Shown one piece after another: positions 1 through 8,277 of a DNA stretch of 64,000 nt (position 1 is its first letter; every line of letters begins with the position of its first letter). Origin of the DNA: Filibacter tadaridae. GTDB taxonomy: Bacteria > Bacillota > Bacilli > Bacillales_A > Planococcaceae. Under the pieces are notes generated by a model that saw nothing but the letters and a program-made list of their open reading frames with translations, was not told the DNA's origin and ran no database searches. The DNA lies in NCBI RefSeq assembly GCF_900609045.1, contig NZ_UXAV01000017.1:80912-144911 (forward strand), read 5' to 3'. The translations under genes were made by a program, and so were the position numbers.

Positions 1-1
1 A

Positions 2-460
2 GATTATATTTCATTGGACGAAAGTATATTGCTGACTTATTTCCAAATGTGGATGAAAGAAGTTGACCCAATTTTATCGGACCTTTGCTATCGGTTCATC
101 AACCGAAAATTGTTTCAGCATACAGAGTTTAATCCGGCGACGGAATATCGTAAAATTGGCGAACTGGAACAATTATTCAAAGAAGCGGGAATCGACCCCG
201 CCTATTACCTCGTAGCGGATTCTTCATCCGACCTACCTTATGACTTTTACAGACCAGGTGAGGAAAGTGAACGATTGCCGATCTACTTACAAATGGCGAC
301 GGGCGAGCTAAGCGAATTGTCTAGGTCATCGGATATTGTGGATGCCATTTCAGGAAAGCGCCGGACAGACCATAAATTGTATTTCCCGGAAGATATATTG
401 GAACAAGGAAAAGAGGGTAACCCTTTGTATAAGCAAATTTTGGACATGCTAAAAGGGTAG
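2..460 (+). CDS. ywfO: HD-domain phosphohydrolase YwfO, C-terminal part (runs off left edge)
   Basis: The reading frame is open from the first bases of the window, so only the last ~153 residues of a protein of about 430 residues are present. The visible part matches the tail of YwfO-type HD-superfamily phosphohydrolases as I know them (a DYISLDES segment followed by helical sequence). The N-terminal HD domain with its metal-binding His/Asp residues lies outside the window. Family members are dNTP/nucleotide phosphohydrolases, but nothing catalytic can be checked here. ywgA follows 14 bp downstream, as in Bacillus subtilis, so the two are probably co-transcribed. An internal TTG at 14 is not the true start. 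Confidence 0.8.
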   Translation, partial: DYISLDESILLTYFQMWMKEVDPILSDLCYRFINRKLFQHTEFNPATEYRKIGELEQLFKEAGIDPAYYLVADSSSDLPYDFYRPGEESERLPIYLQMATGELSELSRSSDIVDAISGKRRTDHKLYFPEDILEQGKEGNPLYKQILDMLKG

Positions 461-474
461 AAAGGAGTGGCATC

Positions 475-981
475 TTGCTACAAGAACACGCTAGAATCGC
501 GCAGTTCATTTCACTTGCGACTGAAGTGAACGGCCGAAAAAAGCTGCAAAAAATGGTTTTTATCGCAAAAAAGATGAATTTCCCATTCGCTGAAAAGTAT
601 GAGCTACATATGTACGGGCCCTATTCGGAAGAGTTGACCTTACGCATAGAAGAGCTTTGCGAAATGGGGTTCTTATCAGAACAATGTTCAGACAAAAAAT
701 CTTATATCCAATACACATACCATGTGTCGGATGAAGGAAAACAGTTCCTTGAAACAGCCGAACCGCCGCATGATAAATTGGCACAGTGCATCGAACGGAT
801 GAACGGCAAAAGCTCCCGCTTCCTAGAACTTGTATCGACGCTGCTCTACTTCGACCACTTAACAAAAGACGAGCAAATCGCCAAAGTTCACATCGTGAAA
901 AATAAACTGAACTTCACCGAACAAGAAATGGATACTGCATTCACGTTTATCGACGAATTGCAACAAAGCACAGTGAATTGA
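475..981 (+). CDS. ywgA: YwgA family protein of unknown function
   Basis: A 168-residue protein with a TTG start preceded by an AAAGGAG ribosome-binding site at about 461-467. It matches the conserved YwgA family (B. subtilis YwgA is of similar length), for which no biochemical function is established. It has no signal peptide, membrane segment or recognisable catalytic motif. It is rich in Lys/Glu and predicted largely helical, with an N-terminal segment (QKMVFIAKK) that could be DNA- or protein-binding; that is a guess. Its position directly behind ywfO is conserved in Bacillales. An intrinsic terminator follows the stop. Confidence 0.8.
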   Translation: MLQEHARIAQFISLATEVNGRKKLQKMVFIAKKMNFPFAEKYELHMYGPYSEELTLRIEELCEMGFLSEQCSDKKSYIQYTYHVSDEGKQFLETAEPPHDKLAQCIERMNGKSSRFLELVSTLLYFDHLTKDEQIAKVHIVKNKLNFTEQEMDTAFTFIDELQQSTVN

Positions 982-988
982 CAATCGA

Positions 989-1013
989 AGCTGCCTACTA
1001 GGGTGGCTTTTTG
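989..1013 (+). terminator. Intrinsic terminator after ywgA
   Basis: A 7-bp stem (AGCTGCC pairing with GGTGGCT, two G-U pairs) is followed by a T-run. It lies just beyond the ywgA stop codon. Confidence 0.6.
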
Positions 1014-1032
1014 TGTGGCATTAATTGAAAAC

Positions 1033-1056
1033 AAAAAAAGCCGGCAAGCGCCGACT
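1033..1056 (-). terminator. Intrinsic terminator of ywhB (minus strand)
   Basis: On the minus strand AGTCGGC and GCCGGCT pair across a GCTT tetraloop and are followed by seven Ts, directly downstream of the ywhB stop codon. Confidence 0.75.
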
Positions 1057-1064
1057 CTTAATCC

Positions 1065-1253
1065 TTACTCAACATCACTTAAACGTTTTCCACCAAGCGC
1101 ATAATTATTTTTCGTCATTTCTTCGATGAAAACAGTGATCTTTTCAGTCGGTGCTCCAGTTGTTTCAGAGACGGCCGCCGTCACTTTCTCGCAAAGTGCA
1201 CGCTTCTGGTCCTCCGTGCGACCTTCAAGCATTTTTACCGTTATATATGGCAT
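1065..1253 (-). CDS. ywhB: 4-oxalocrotonate tautomerase family protein YwhB
   Basis: A 62-residue protein starting MPYITVKML, with the catalytic Pro1 (after Met removal) typical of the tautomerase superfamily. Length and the ITVFIEEM segment match YwhB of B. subtilis, a small 4-OT homologue with tautomerase activity on 2-hydroxymuconate-like substrates; the physiological substrate is unknown. It is transcribed divergently from ywhD, with a perfect 16-bp palindrome between the two genes, and ends in its own terminator. Confidence 0.88.
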   Translation of the reverse strand: MPYITVKMLEGRTEDQKRALCEKVTAAVSETTGAPTEKITVFIEEMTKNNYALGGKRLSDVE

Positions 1254-1283
1254 TCCATTTCCCCCTCTCCACCATTATCCGTT

Positions 1284-1299
1284 ATAGTATATATACTAT
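1284..1299. promoter_or_regulatory. Perfect 16-bp AT-rich palindrome between divergent ywhB and ywhD
   Basis: ATAGTATATATACTAT is a perfect inverted repeat centred in the 68-bp gap between the two divergent start codons. It contains -10-like sequence in both directions (TATACT and its mirror), so it may simply be back-to-back -10 regions, or a dimeric operator. No trans-acting partner is visible. Confidence 0.35.
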
Positions 1300-1321
1300 C
1301 AGAAATGGAGGGGACAGACGA

Positions 1322-1852
1322 ATGGCAAATGAGCAGAAACCGAAACAGAAATTAGGTTTCACGATTATAAAGAATGATCCGACCGATGGACACAAAGGAT
1401 TCGGCATCGGGGCATTGTCACTGGAAAACGTGTCACCTGTCATTGTTGACATCAATGAAGGAATCGCCAAAATTGAAATTGGTGCTATGCACGCAAGAAG
1501 CGATACGGAACGCGGTGTCAAATTCACGTTGAACCGTGAAGATTCCGAAGGTGGAAAACCATATTGGCTCGTCTGGGTCACAATCGATTTCAGAGAAGAA
1601 GGTCCATATTATGCAGGTGTCACCGCATGTGAAATGGTCGTCAATCGTGAAAAACGTCGTGGCTACAAAGTGCTTGCAGATCACGTGAACCGGATGGACA
1701 AATCGATGAAGCGTCACATTATCGTCGACCAGATGGATGACAAGTCGAAAAAAATCCTCGCCGAATTCCTAGAAAGTCATAATAAGGAAATGTGGGAACG
1801 CAGCGAACCGAAACTTCGCATCGATCTTGGCGTGGAATCACCCGGAATATGA
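1322..1852 (+). CDS. ywhD: YwhD family protein of unknown function
   Basis: A 176-residue soluble protein matching the YwhD family of Bacillales (about 172 residues in B. subtilis). The ATG at 1322 is chosen because a GGAGGGG ribosome-binding site precedes it; a longer in-frame extension upstream would run into the divergent promoter. No signal peptide, membrane segment or known catalytic motif is visible, and the family has no assigned function. It converges on pbpG, with a terminator hairpin and a phased repeat array between the two genes. Confidence 0.8.
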   Translation: MANEQKPKQKLGFTIIKNDPTDGHKGFGIGALSLENVSPVIVDINEGIAKIEIGAMHARSDTERGVKFTLNREDSEGGKPYWLVWVTIDFREEGPYYAGVTACEMVVNREKRRGYKVLADHVNRMDKSMKRHIIVDQMDDKSKKILAEFLESHNKEMWERSEPKLRIDLGVESPGI

Positions 1853-2035
1853 ACAACATGTGACATCTTTCGCATACTTTTGCTTCCAAGGTTGAATGTC
1901 AGCCTAAAACGAAGTAAACTAAAATCATGGCTTGCAGTTGTAAGCTAGGACAACCGGAATCGAATTTGTCCATCCGATTGGTGCATCTTTCAAACCCAAG
2001 CAAGATACCCTTTTCAACAGGACGCCGTGAACGGT

Positions 2036-2082
2036 AAAAAAGCTTTCCAACCTGACTCAACCCAGGTACGGAAAGCTTTTTT
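2036..2082. terminator. Bidirectional terminator between ywhD and pbpG
   Basis: AAAAAAGCTTTCC and GGAAAGCTTTTTT form a perfect 13-bp stem with A-run and T-run ends, so it can terminate in both directions. It lies about 180 bp beyond ywhD. For pbpG it would act only after transcription has crossed the repeat array. The stretch 1853-2035 holds nothing else I recognise. Confidence 0.75.
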
Positions 2083-2134
2083 GATGGGAATAAATTGCCG
2101 AACAACACGCAATCGTCTAAATTAATACGCACCC

Positions 2135-2375
2135 CGCTCAATAAACGAGAAAAGCGATCAATCCCTCGCGCGCCCCGCTCAATAAACGAGAAAAGCGATC
2201 AATCCCTCGCGCGTCCCGCTCAATAAACGCGAGAAGCGATCAATCCCTCGCGCGTCCCGCTCAATAAACGCGAGAAGCGATCAATCCCTCCCGTGCGCCG
2301 CTCAATAAACACGATAAGCGATCAATCCTTCGCGCGTCCCGCTCAATAAACCCATAAACCGCTCAAACCAACCAA
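2135..2375 (+). repeat. Helically phased direct-repeat array A (12 units, 20/21-bp pitch)
   Basis: CGCTCAATAAAC cores at 2135, 2176, 2217, 2258, 2299 and 2340 (41-bp period) alternate with CGATCAATCC cores at 2155, 2196, 2237, 2278 and 2319. A final degenerate core (CGCTCAAAC) is at 2360. Spacing therefore alternates 20 and 21 bp, two turns of B-DNA. The array fills the gap between convergent ywhD and pbpG, downstream of the bidirectional terminator. It shares the CG(C/A)TCAA core with five other arrays in the window and the 20/21 alternation with the array at 63925. Confidence 0.9.
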
Positions 2376-2386
2376 CCTACACATCA

Positions 2387-4474
2387 TCAATCAAAAAACG
2401 AAAACGGGAACAAGTCGAACTTTTTGCTATCGTTTTTACCCGAAGACCGTTTTTCCCTTAACGTTTTGTCCGTACATAACTTTTGTGGCATATTTTTCTC
2501 CTTCACATAGACAAGTCGTTGCTTTGAACACCCCTCAACTGCAATGCCGCCTGTTAAAACATCGATGACGACGCCATTGACGCCCTCAGGTGGGATGAAT
2601 GGCTCGGGTTTTTGTCCCTCGTGTGCGGTTTCCATGAATTCAATCCAAATATTTTTAGATGCAGCTTTGTCCTGCTCATCCGTCAATTGTTCACCCACGT
2701 CATAGCCTGTCCAGATGCCGGCCGTTAGTGAAGGAGTGAAACCAATCAAGTACTGATCCGAAATCGTCGTTCCTGATTTCGCCGCGTACGGACGAGTCTG
2801 TTTTTGCCGCATCGACAAGCCGGTGGAAGACGTGTAATCATTGAATACAGGATCGAACATGCCCGTCATAAGATGAGTTAGAACGAATGCATCCTGTTCC
2901 GAGATAACATGTTTTTTGCTCTGTTTCGGATGTTCGTAGACTAATTTTCCTTCAGAGTCGGTAATCGATAAAATCGTCATCGGTTCAACCGCAGTCCCGC
3001 CTGAAGCAATCCGGTTATAGGCGTTCGTCATATCGGATAGCGTAACGATGGACGTACCCAACGCAACAGCCGGTGATGGGGGAAACTTCGCGTCAATGCC
3101 AAGACGATCTGCCATTGTTCCGAATTCTTTATAACCGATTTCTTCCAGTGTCTTTACCGCGAAAATATTGTCTGAAATGGCTAACGCCTGTGCAAGCGAA
3201 ATGGGATGATCGGCGAATTTACCATTAAAATTCTTCGGTTCATACTCAGCATTTCCATCGTCATACGTAAAAATTGTCTTCTCAGTTGATAAGAAAGTCA
3301 GCGGATTAAAACCGTTCTCAAGCGCAGCAGCATACAATACAGGTTTCATCGCAGAACCTGGTTGACGTTTTGCCATCGTCGCGCGGTTGAATGGACTTTC
3401 CTTATAATCCACTCCGCCCACGAGCGATGTAACGGCCCCGGTCTCGGGTTCGATTGACATGAAACCGACTTGTAAGCCACTGTCCGGCATCCACTTTTCA
3501 ATGACTTCTTCGGCAGTCTGCTGATGATGCTGGTCCAACGTCGTGCGAATCGTCCAGCCACCTTCAGCAGGATATCGACCTTTCTCCGTCAGCACTTTTT
3601 CTGCCTCTTTCCATACTTCATCAAGAAAATAGGGGGCGACCCGCTTTGAATCTGCCCATTCACGTGTCTTCAATGCAATTTGCTCATTCTTTGCTCTTGT
3701 TTCCTGCCGTTCTGTAATATATCCTTGTTCCTCCATGAGCGATAAAACAACGAGTTGACGTTCCCTCGACTTTTCGGGATTTTCAATGGGTGAATAAATA
3801 GAAGGTCCCTTTGCAATTGCGGTAATAATCGCCGATTCTTCAAGTGTAAGATCTTTCGCAGACTTTCCGAAATAAAACTTACTCGCCGCTTCAACGCCAT
3901 ACATCCCATGACCGAAGTAAACGATATTCAAATAGCCTTCCAAAATCGTTTCCTTATCGTAAAATACTTCCATCCGATAAGCATACAGGGCTTCATTAAT
4001 TTTACGTTTCCACGTTTTTTCGTTTGTCAAATAAAGGTTACGAGCATACTGCATCGTAATCGTACTAGCACCTTCCGTTTTACTACCTGATTTTATATCT
4101 TTCAAAAGGGCCCCTGCAATCCTCCGATAATCAAGTCCATTGTGATCGTAAAAACGTTTGTCTTCTGTTGCGATAAAGGCGTCGATAAGGAACGGGGATA
4201 TTTCATCAAGGTCAACCCAGTATCGTCGTTCTGCCGTAAAACGGTCGCCAATCTGTTTGCCGTTATTATCGAGAAACACGGAGGCTTTAGGTACAGTTAA
4301 AGAAGGTGCTCCCGTAATTTGTGCGTAGAGTCGAAGTGAAAGAAAGATGGTCAACACCGCTGTCAGCATCGTAATGATTAAGAGAATCGACCGTTTCAAA
4401 GTCGTACGCCTCTTTTTCTTTTTCACATAGACTGTCCGTTGCAAAGCATCACATCCCGTTTTAAGTCGTTGCAT
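2387..4474 (-). CDS. pbpG: Class A penicillin-binding protein (transglycosylase/transpeptidase), PbpG-like
   Basis: A bifunctional peptidoglycan synthase anchored by one N-terminal membrane segment (about residues 29-49), facing the cell wall. The GT51 transglycosylase domain (about 75-255) carries the catalytic Glu in an EDKRFYDH motif near residue 104. The transpeptidase domain has the three penicillin-binding motifs: SAMK (374-377), SDN (434-436) and KSGTT (566-570). The sequence resembles B. subtilis PbpG (YwhE), which works in spore peptidoglycan synthesis, and the gene sits in the same neighbourhood. The start is uncertain: the ATG at 4474 lacks a good ribosome-binding site, and a GTG 48 bases further in (beginning VKKKK) is an alternative. 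No terminator follows directly; array A is next. Confidence 0.88.
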   Translation of the reverse strand: MQRLKTGCDALQRTVYVKKKKRRTTLKRSILLIITMLTAVLTIFLSLRLYAQITGAPSLTVPKASVFLDNNGKQIGDRFTAERRYWVDLDEISPFLIDAFIATEDKRFYDHNGLDYRRIAGALLKDIKSGSKTEGASTITMQYARNLYLTNEKTWKRKINEALYAYRMEVFYDKETILEGYLNIVYFGHGMYGVEAASKFYFGKSAKDLTLEESAIITAIAKGPSIYSPIENPEKSRERQLVVLSLMEEQGYITERQETRAKNEQIALKTREWADSKRVAPYFLDEVWKEAEKVLTEKGRYPAEGGWTIRTTLDQHHQQTAEEVIEKWMPDSGLQVGFMSIEPETGAVTSLVGGVDYKESPFNRATMAKRQPGSAMKPVLYAAALENGFNPLTFLSTEKTIFTYDDGNAEYEPKNFNGKFADHPISLAQALAISDNIFAVKTLEEIGYKEFGTMADRLGIDAKFPPSPAVALGTSIVTLSDMTNAYNRIASGGTAVEPMTILSITDSEGKLVYEHPKQSKKHVISEQDAFVLTHLMTGMFDPVFNDYTSSTGLSMRQKQTRPYAAKSGTTISDQYLIGFTPSLTAGIWTGYDVGEQLTDEQDKAASKNIWIEFMETAHEGQKPEPFIPPEGVNGVVIDVLTGGIAVEGCSKQRLVYVKEKNMPQKLCTDKTLREKRSSGKNDSKKFDLFPFSFFD

Positions 4475-4539
4475 CTAGTATGCGACGCACGAGAGGAGAT
4501 TAAACGGAAATTCATGAAAAACATCCAATGCTCGGAAGA

Positions 4540-4569
4540 TTGATATGTAAGGTGGAAAAGAGCTATAAT
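4540..4569 (+). promoter_or_regulatory. Sigma-A-type promoter for ywiB-argS
   Basis: TTGATA and TATAAT are separated by 18 bp, about 35 bp upstream of the ywiB start codon. Confidence 0.6.
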
Positions 4570-4602
4570 AAGAAGATATTTTCCAGAAAAGGCGGTGACC
4601 AG

Positions 4603-5037
4603 ATGGAATCACGGAAAAACGTGACTATACGGCTCCATTCAACAATCCGTCATCCGGGACAAGACGAGGAAACGCACGACTTGCTTGCTATAGGAGAACT
4701 CATCGAAAAAGCAGGTACAGCCTATTTAAAATTTGAAGAAGAACAAAATGGGGATAAAGTCCGTACGACCGTCAAACTTAGTGCAGAAAACGCACTTATT
4801 ATGCGCAACGGAGCGGTTACGATGCGACTTCCATTTCATCCAAGCGAAGTGAAAGCGGGGAATTTTGGGAGCGGACCTGCGGCATTCAACTTGGTCGTCA
4901 AAACGCATCGACTTGAATACAAGGAAGAAGTGAACGGTTCCGAAGGAAGATTCAGCGTGAACTATGCACTGCATGCAGATGGTTCACTACTTGGCGAACA
5001 CGAACTAACGATTACCTATGCGGAGGGAAAACAATGA
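4603..5037 (+). CDS. ywiB: DUF1934 family beta-barrel protein YwiB
   Basis: A 144-residue protein of the YwiB/DUF1934 family, a small calycin-like beta-barrel of unknown function. The ATG at 4603 follows a GGCGGTGA ribosome-binding site; the longer upstream extension overlaps the promoter and is rejected. Alternating hydrophobic/polar strands (for example [25 protein letters not shown]) agree with a beta-barrel. Its stop codon overlaps the argS start (ATGA), so the two are translationally coupled, as in B. subtilis. Confidence 0.85.
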   Translation: MESRKNVTIRLHSTIRHPGQDEETHDLLAIGELIEKAGTAYLKFEEEQNGDKVRTTVKLSAENALIMRNGAVTMRLPFHPSEVKAGNFGSGPAAFNLVVKTHRLEYKEEVNGSEGRFSVNYALHADGSLLGEHELTITYAEGKQ

Positions 5038-6701
5038 ATGCAATTGAAAAAATTCAACATGAAGTGAAAACGGCATTGCGTCAAGCTGTAATTGAAGCGG
5101 GACTTGCTGCAGAGGCAGACATTCCGGACATTATGCTGGAAACACCCAAGAATAAGGAAAACGGCGACTATGCAACGAACATTGCAATGCAACTGACGAA
5201 AATTGCGAAAAAACCGCCACGCGCAATTGCAGAAGCGATTTTGGAAAAACTGAACACTTCCGGCACATCCATCAAATCGATTGAAATCGCAGGCCCCGGT
5301 TTTATGAATATTAAACTGAAAACGGATTTCTTAGGCGATATCGTGAAGACGGTTTTAGACCAAAGCGGAAATTACGGTCGATCCAATGCGGGCGAACATG
5401 AAAAAATTCAAGTTGAATTCGTCTCGGCAAACCCGACTGGCGACCTTCACTTAGGACACGCACGCGGAGCTTCATTAGGGGATTCCCTCTGCAATATCCT
5501 AGACTTTGCAGGATACGATGTTGCACGTGAGTATTATATAAACGACGCGGGCAATCAAGTACATAATCTCGCAAAATCCGTTGAAGTTCGTTATTTCCAG
5601 GCACTTGGAGTAGACAAAGAAATGCCTGAGGACAGCTATCGTGGGCCGGACATCATCGAACTAGGAAAGCAGCTTGTTGAAGAGTTCGGCGATAAATATG
5701 CCAACGTTCCTGAAGAAGAGCGTTACTCGTTTTTCCGTGCATACGGATTGCAGTATGAGTTGGAAAAACTGAAAAAAGACCTAGCAGATTTCCGTGTTTC
5801 ATTTGACAATTGGTTTTCTGAAACATCGTTATACGAAGACGGTAAAATCGATGTTGCATTGAACAAACTACGCGAAAATGGCCATGTGTATGAAGAAGAC
5901 GGTGCCACTTGGTTCCGCTCGACGACATTTGGGGACGATAAAGACCGCGTACTTATTAAAAACGACGGCACATACACATACTTGACACCCGATATTGCCT
6001 ACCATGAAAACAAATTGTTCCGCGGTTTCGACAAACTGATCAATATTTGGGGTGCAGACCATCACGGCTATATTCCGCGTATGAAAGCGGCAATCGAGGC
6101 CCTCGGCTATAACCGTGACACGTTGGAAGTGAGCGTTGCACAAATGGTCCAGTTATACAAAGACGGAGAAAAGTTCAAGATGAGTAAACGGACAGGAAAA
6201 GCCGTCACATTACGTGAATTGGTCGAACTAGTAGGCTTGGATGCCACACGTTACTTCTTCGCAATGCGTTCAGGCGACTCGCAGATGGACTTTGACCTGG
6301 ATCTTGCCATTTCGCAGTCCAATGAAAACCCGGTATACTACGCGCAATATGCACACGCACGGATCTCTTCGATTCTGCGACAAGCTGACGAAGCAGGCAT
6401 ATCCGCATCCGTAGAACATACCTCTTTACTGCAAGCTGAAAAAGAACTTGAATTATTGAAGAAAATAGGGGATTTCCCGAAAGTCATCAGCGATGCAGCA
6501 AGATTGCGTGCACCGCACCGTGTCACAACATACATCCAAGAACTCGCATCCACATTCCACAGCTTCTATAACGCTGAAAAAGTTTTGGATCCGGAAAATC
6601 GTGAACTATCAGCAGCGCGACTAGCACTGATTACAGCGGTCCGCACAACAATTGCAAACGCCTTGAAATTAGTCGGCGTCTCCGCACCGGAAAAAATGTA
6701 A
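5034..6701 (+). CDS. argS: Arginyl-tRNA synthetase
   Basis: A class I aminoacyl-tRNA synthetase that charges tRNA-Arg. At 555 residues it has normal family length. The N-terminal additional domain (about 1-110) is followed by a HIGH-type signature, HLGH in [11 protein letters not shown] (about residue 139). A KMSK-type loop, MSKRTG, begins at residue 383, and the C-terminal DALR anticodon-binding domain ends the protein. The start overlaps the stop of ywiB. A strong terminator follows, then phased array B and the promoter of the B12 operon. Confidence 0.97.
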   Translation: MNAIEKIQHEVKTALRQAVIEAGLAAEADIPDIMLETPKNKENGDYATNIAMQLTKIAKKPPRAIAEAILEKLNTSGTSIKSIEIAGPGFMNIKLKTDFLGDIVKTVLDQSGNYGRSNAGEHEKIQVEFVSANPTGDLHLGHARGASLGDSLCNILDFAGYDVAREYYINDAGNQVHNLAKSVEVRYFQALGVDKEMPEDSYRGPDIIELGKQLVEEFGDKYANVPEEERYSFFRAYGLQYELEKLKKDLADFRVSFDNWFSETSLYEDGKIDVALNKLRENGHVYEEDGATWFRSTTFGDDKDRVLIKNDGTYTYLTPDIAYHENKLFRGFDKLINIWGADHHGYIPRMKAAIEALGYNRDTLEVSVAQMVQLYKDGEKFKMSKRTGKAVTLRELVELVGLDATRYFFAMRSGDSQMDFDLDLAISQSNENPVYYAQYAHARISSILRQADEAGISASVEHTSLLQAEKELELLKKIGDFPKVISDAARLRAPHRVTTYIQELASTFHSFYNAEKVLDPENRELSAARLALITAVRTTIANALKLVGVSAPEKM

Positions 6702-6713
6702 AGTAAATCATCG

Positions 6714-6743
6714 ACCGCCGCACATCCAGTGTGGCGGTTTTTT
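6714..6743 (+). terminator. Intrinsic terminator of argS
   Basis: ACCGCCGCAC pairs with GTGTGGCGGT around a short loop and is followed by a T-run. Confidence 0.85.
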
Positions 6744-6785
6744 ACGTGAATTACGCTGGTGATAGTTTCTGTATAGGGCTGTGAA

Positions 6786-6953
6786 TGAGTGCGCACCGAA
6801 AAGTATTGATCGGAATACCGCCAAGAATGATCGCAAAGCTGCCTTGAATGATCGCAAACCACGTAGTAATGATCGCAACCCGACCGTTATTGATCGCGTA
6901 CCACGGAACATTGATCGAAACCCGGCCATATTTGATCGCCCACCAATATACAA
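6786..6953 (-). repeat. Helically phased direct-repeat array B (8 units, 21-bp pitch, inverted orientation)
   Basis: TGATCG cores occur at 6807, 6828, 6849, 6870, 6891, 6912 and 6933, exactly every 21 bp, with a degenerate unit at 6786. Read on the minus strand the core is CGATCA, the same as the second half-unit of arrays A, C and G, so this array is inverted relative to the others. Only the core is conserved; the ~13 bp between cores are almost random. It sits between the argS terminator and the B12-operon promoter. Confidence 0.88.
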
Positions 6954-6966
6954 ATACCGCCACCCC

Positions 6967-6994
6967 TCGACACACTCGAAATATATAGTATAAT
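6967..6994 (+). promoter_or_regulatory. Sigma-A-type promoter of the cobalamin salvage operon
   Basis: TCGACA (-35) and TATAAT (-10) are separated by 16 bp. The riboswitch aptamer begins about 30 bp downstream. Confidence 0.7.
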
Positions 6995-7024
6995 GAAACC
7001 GAACACCAACTACATACCAAAACG

Positions 7025-7291
7025 TAAAGGTGCCCCGCACTCAAAACGGGGTTAAAAGGGAAGCCGGTTCAATGCCGGCGCGGTCCCGCCACTGTAAGTG
7101 TGAGCAAGTCGCAAAAAGTCACTGGATTACTGAATCCGGGAAGACGCGACAAGCGTTGAGCACAAGCCAGGAGACCTGCCTTTGCGAATCAACCGTAAAA
7201 CCTACGAGGATAGGATTGGTGAAAGTCAACGTAAATCAATCTGATTTTCACTGAAACCATTCTTCCGGCAACACGCGGAGGATTTTTTTTT
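7025..7291 (+). promoter_or_regulatory. Cobalamin (B12) riboswitch with transcription terminator
   Basis: The leader contains the hallmark B12 box AGCCAGGAGACCTGCC at 7165-7180, the aptamer core GGGAAGCCGGTTCAATGCCG and the GCGGTCCCGCCACTGTA segment. A strong stem follows (GTGAAAGTCA near 7219 pairing with TGATTTTCAC ending near 7252). Then comes an expression-platform hairpin (CTTCC-GGC with GC-GGAGG, 7262-7281) with an AT9 tract to 7291. Adenosylcobalamin binding would favour termination before btuF, shutting off the whole operon when B12 is plentiful. The aptamer identity is sure; the terminator folding is my own reading. Confidence 0.95.
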
Positions 7292-7314
7292 GGAACAAAC
7301 AGGAGGAATTAAAC

Positions 7315-8277
7315 ATGAAGAAGTTATGGCAATTAGGACTAATGGCTGTCCTAACCGTATTGCTGCTCGCAGCATGTGGCGGAACAGCAACAGATGACAA
7401 AAAGAAAGTAGACGACACGCCGAAAGAAGACGTAGTCAAAGCTGATTTCCCGATTACATTAACAGACGCTATTGGCAAAGAAATTACATTCGAAAAGGCT
7501 CCAGCGACAATTGTGTCCATGATGCCAAGCAACACGGAAATCCTTTTTGGACTTGGACTTGGAACTGAAATCGTAGGTGTCAATGACTTTGATAATTACC
7601 CTGCAGAAGCATTGGAAAAAGAAAAAATCGGCGGTATGGAATTTAACGTTGAAAAAATTGTTGCTATGAACCCTGAAATCGTCTTCGCACACGAATCTGG
7701 ACTTTCAACGGGCGAAGAAGGCTTGCAACAAATCAGAGACGCGGGAATCCCTGTCTTCGTTGTGAAAAACGCAGCAAACTTTGAAGAAACATACAAAACG
7801 ATTGAAACAATCGGTCAAGCAACAGGGAAAACAGAAGAAGCTACAAAAATCGTAAGCGATATGAAAGCGAAAGTGGAAGAAGTCGTCGCGAAAACGGCAA
7901 AAGCAGAAAACAAAAAAACGGTGTTTGTTGAAACATCTGACGCCCCTGAAATCTACACACCGGGAAAAAATACATTCATGCAAGAAATGTTGGATATGAT
8001 TGGTGCGGAAAACGCAGTGTCAGAAGAAGGTTGGGTTATGATAGATCCCGAAGCGATTGTTGATAAAAATCCAGATGTCATCATCGTTATGTATAACTAT
8101 GTACCGGATATTATTGAAAGCGTTAAAAAACGTGCCGGTTTCGATACCATTACAGCCGTTAAAGAAGATGCAGTCGTTCAAGTTGATGAAAACTTGACAA
8201 GCCGTACAGGCCCACGTCTGGCTGAAGGTCTTGAAGAAGTTGCGAAAGCCGTTTACCCTGAGGTTTTCGGTGAATAA
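7315..8277 (+). CDS. btuF: Cobalamin/corrinoid ABC transporter substrate-binding lipoprotein BtuF
   Basis: A 320-residue periplasmic-binding-type protein that captures corrinoids at the outer face of the membrane. The signal peptide ends in an LLAAC lipobox with lipidated Cys21, followed by a charged linker and the two-lobe BtuF/FepB fold joined by a long helix (about 180-200, rich in Lys/Glu). A GGAGGAA ribosome-binding site precedes the ATG. First gene behind the B12 riboswitch and directly upstream of btuC and btuD, which fixes the substrate as a corrinoid rather than a siderophore. Confidence 0.93.
   Translation: MKKLWQLGLMAVLTVLLLAACGGTATDDKKKVDDTPKEDVVKADFPITLTDAIGKEITFEKAPATIVSMMPSNTEILFGLGLGTEIVGVNDFDNYPAEALEKEKIGGMEFNVEKIVAMNPEIVFAHESGLSTGEEGLQQIRDAGIPVFVVKNAANFEETYKTIETIGQATGKTEEATKIVSDMKAKVEEVVAKTAKAENKKTVFVETSDAPEIYTPGKNTFMQEMLDMIGAENAVSEEGWVMIDPEAIVDKNPDVIIVMYNYVPDIIESVKKRAGFDTITAVKEDAVVQVDENLTSRTGPRLAEGLEEVAKAVYPEVFGE

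Noticed and set aside
1899..2141. 80-codon minus-strand frame between ywhD and pbpG
   Set aside because: It crosses the bidirectional terminator, lacks a ribosome-binding site and resembles no family I know.
2135..2375. CRISPR array
   Set aside because: Units are 20-21 bp with a ~8-bp core and no unique ~30-bp spacers, and no cas gene is near. The same applies to the other six arrays.
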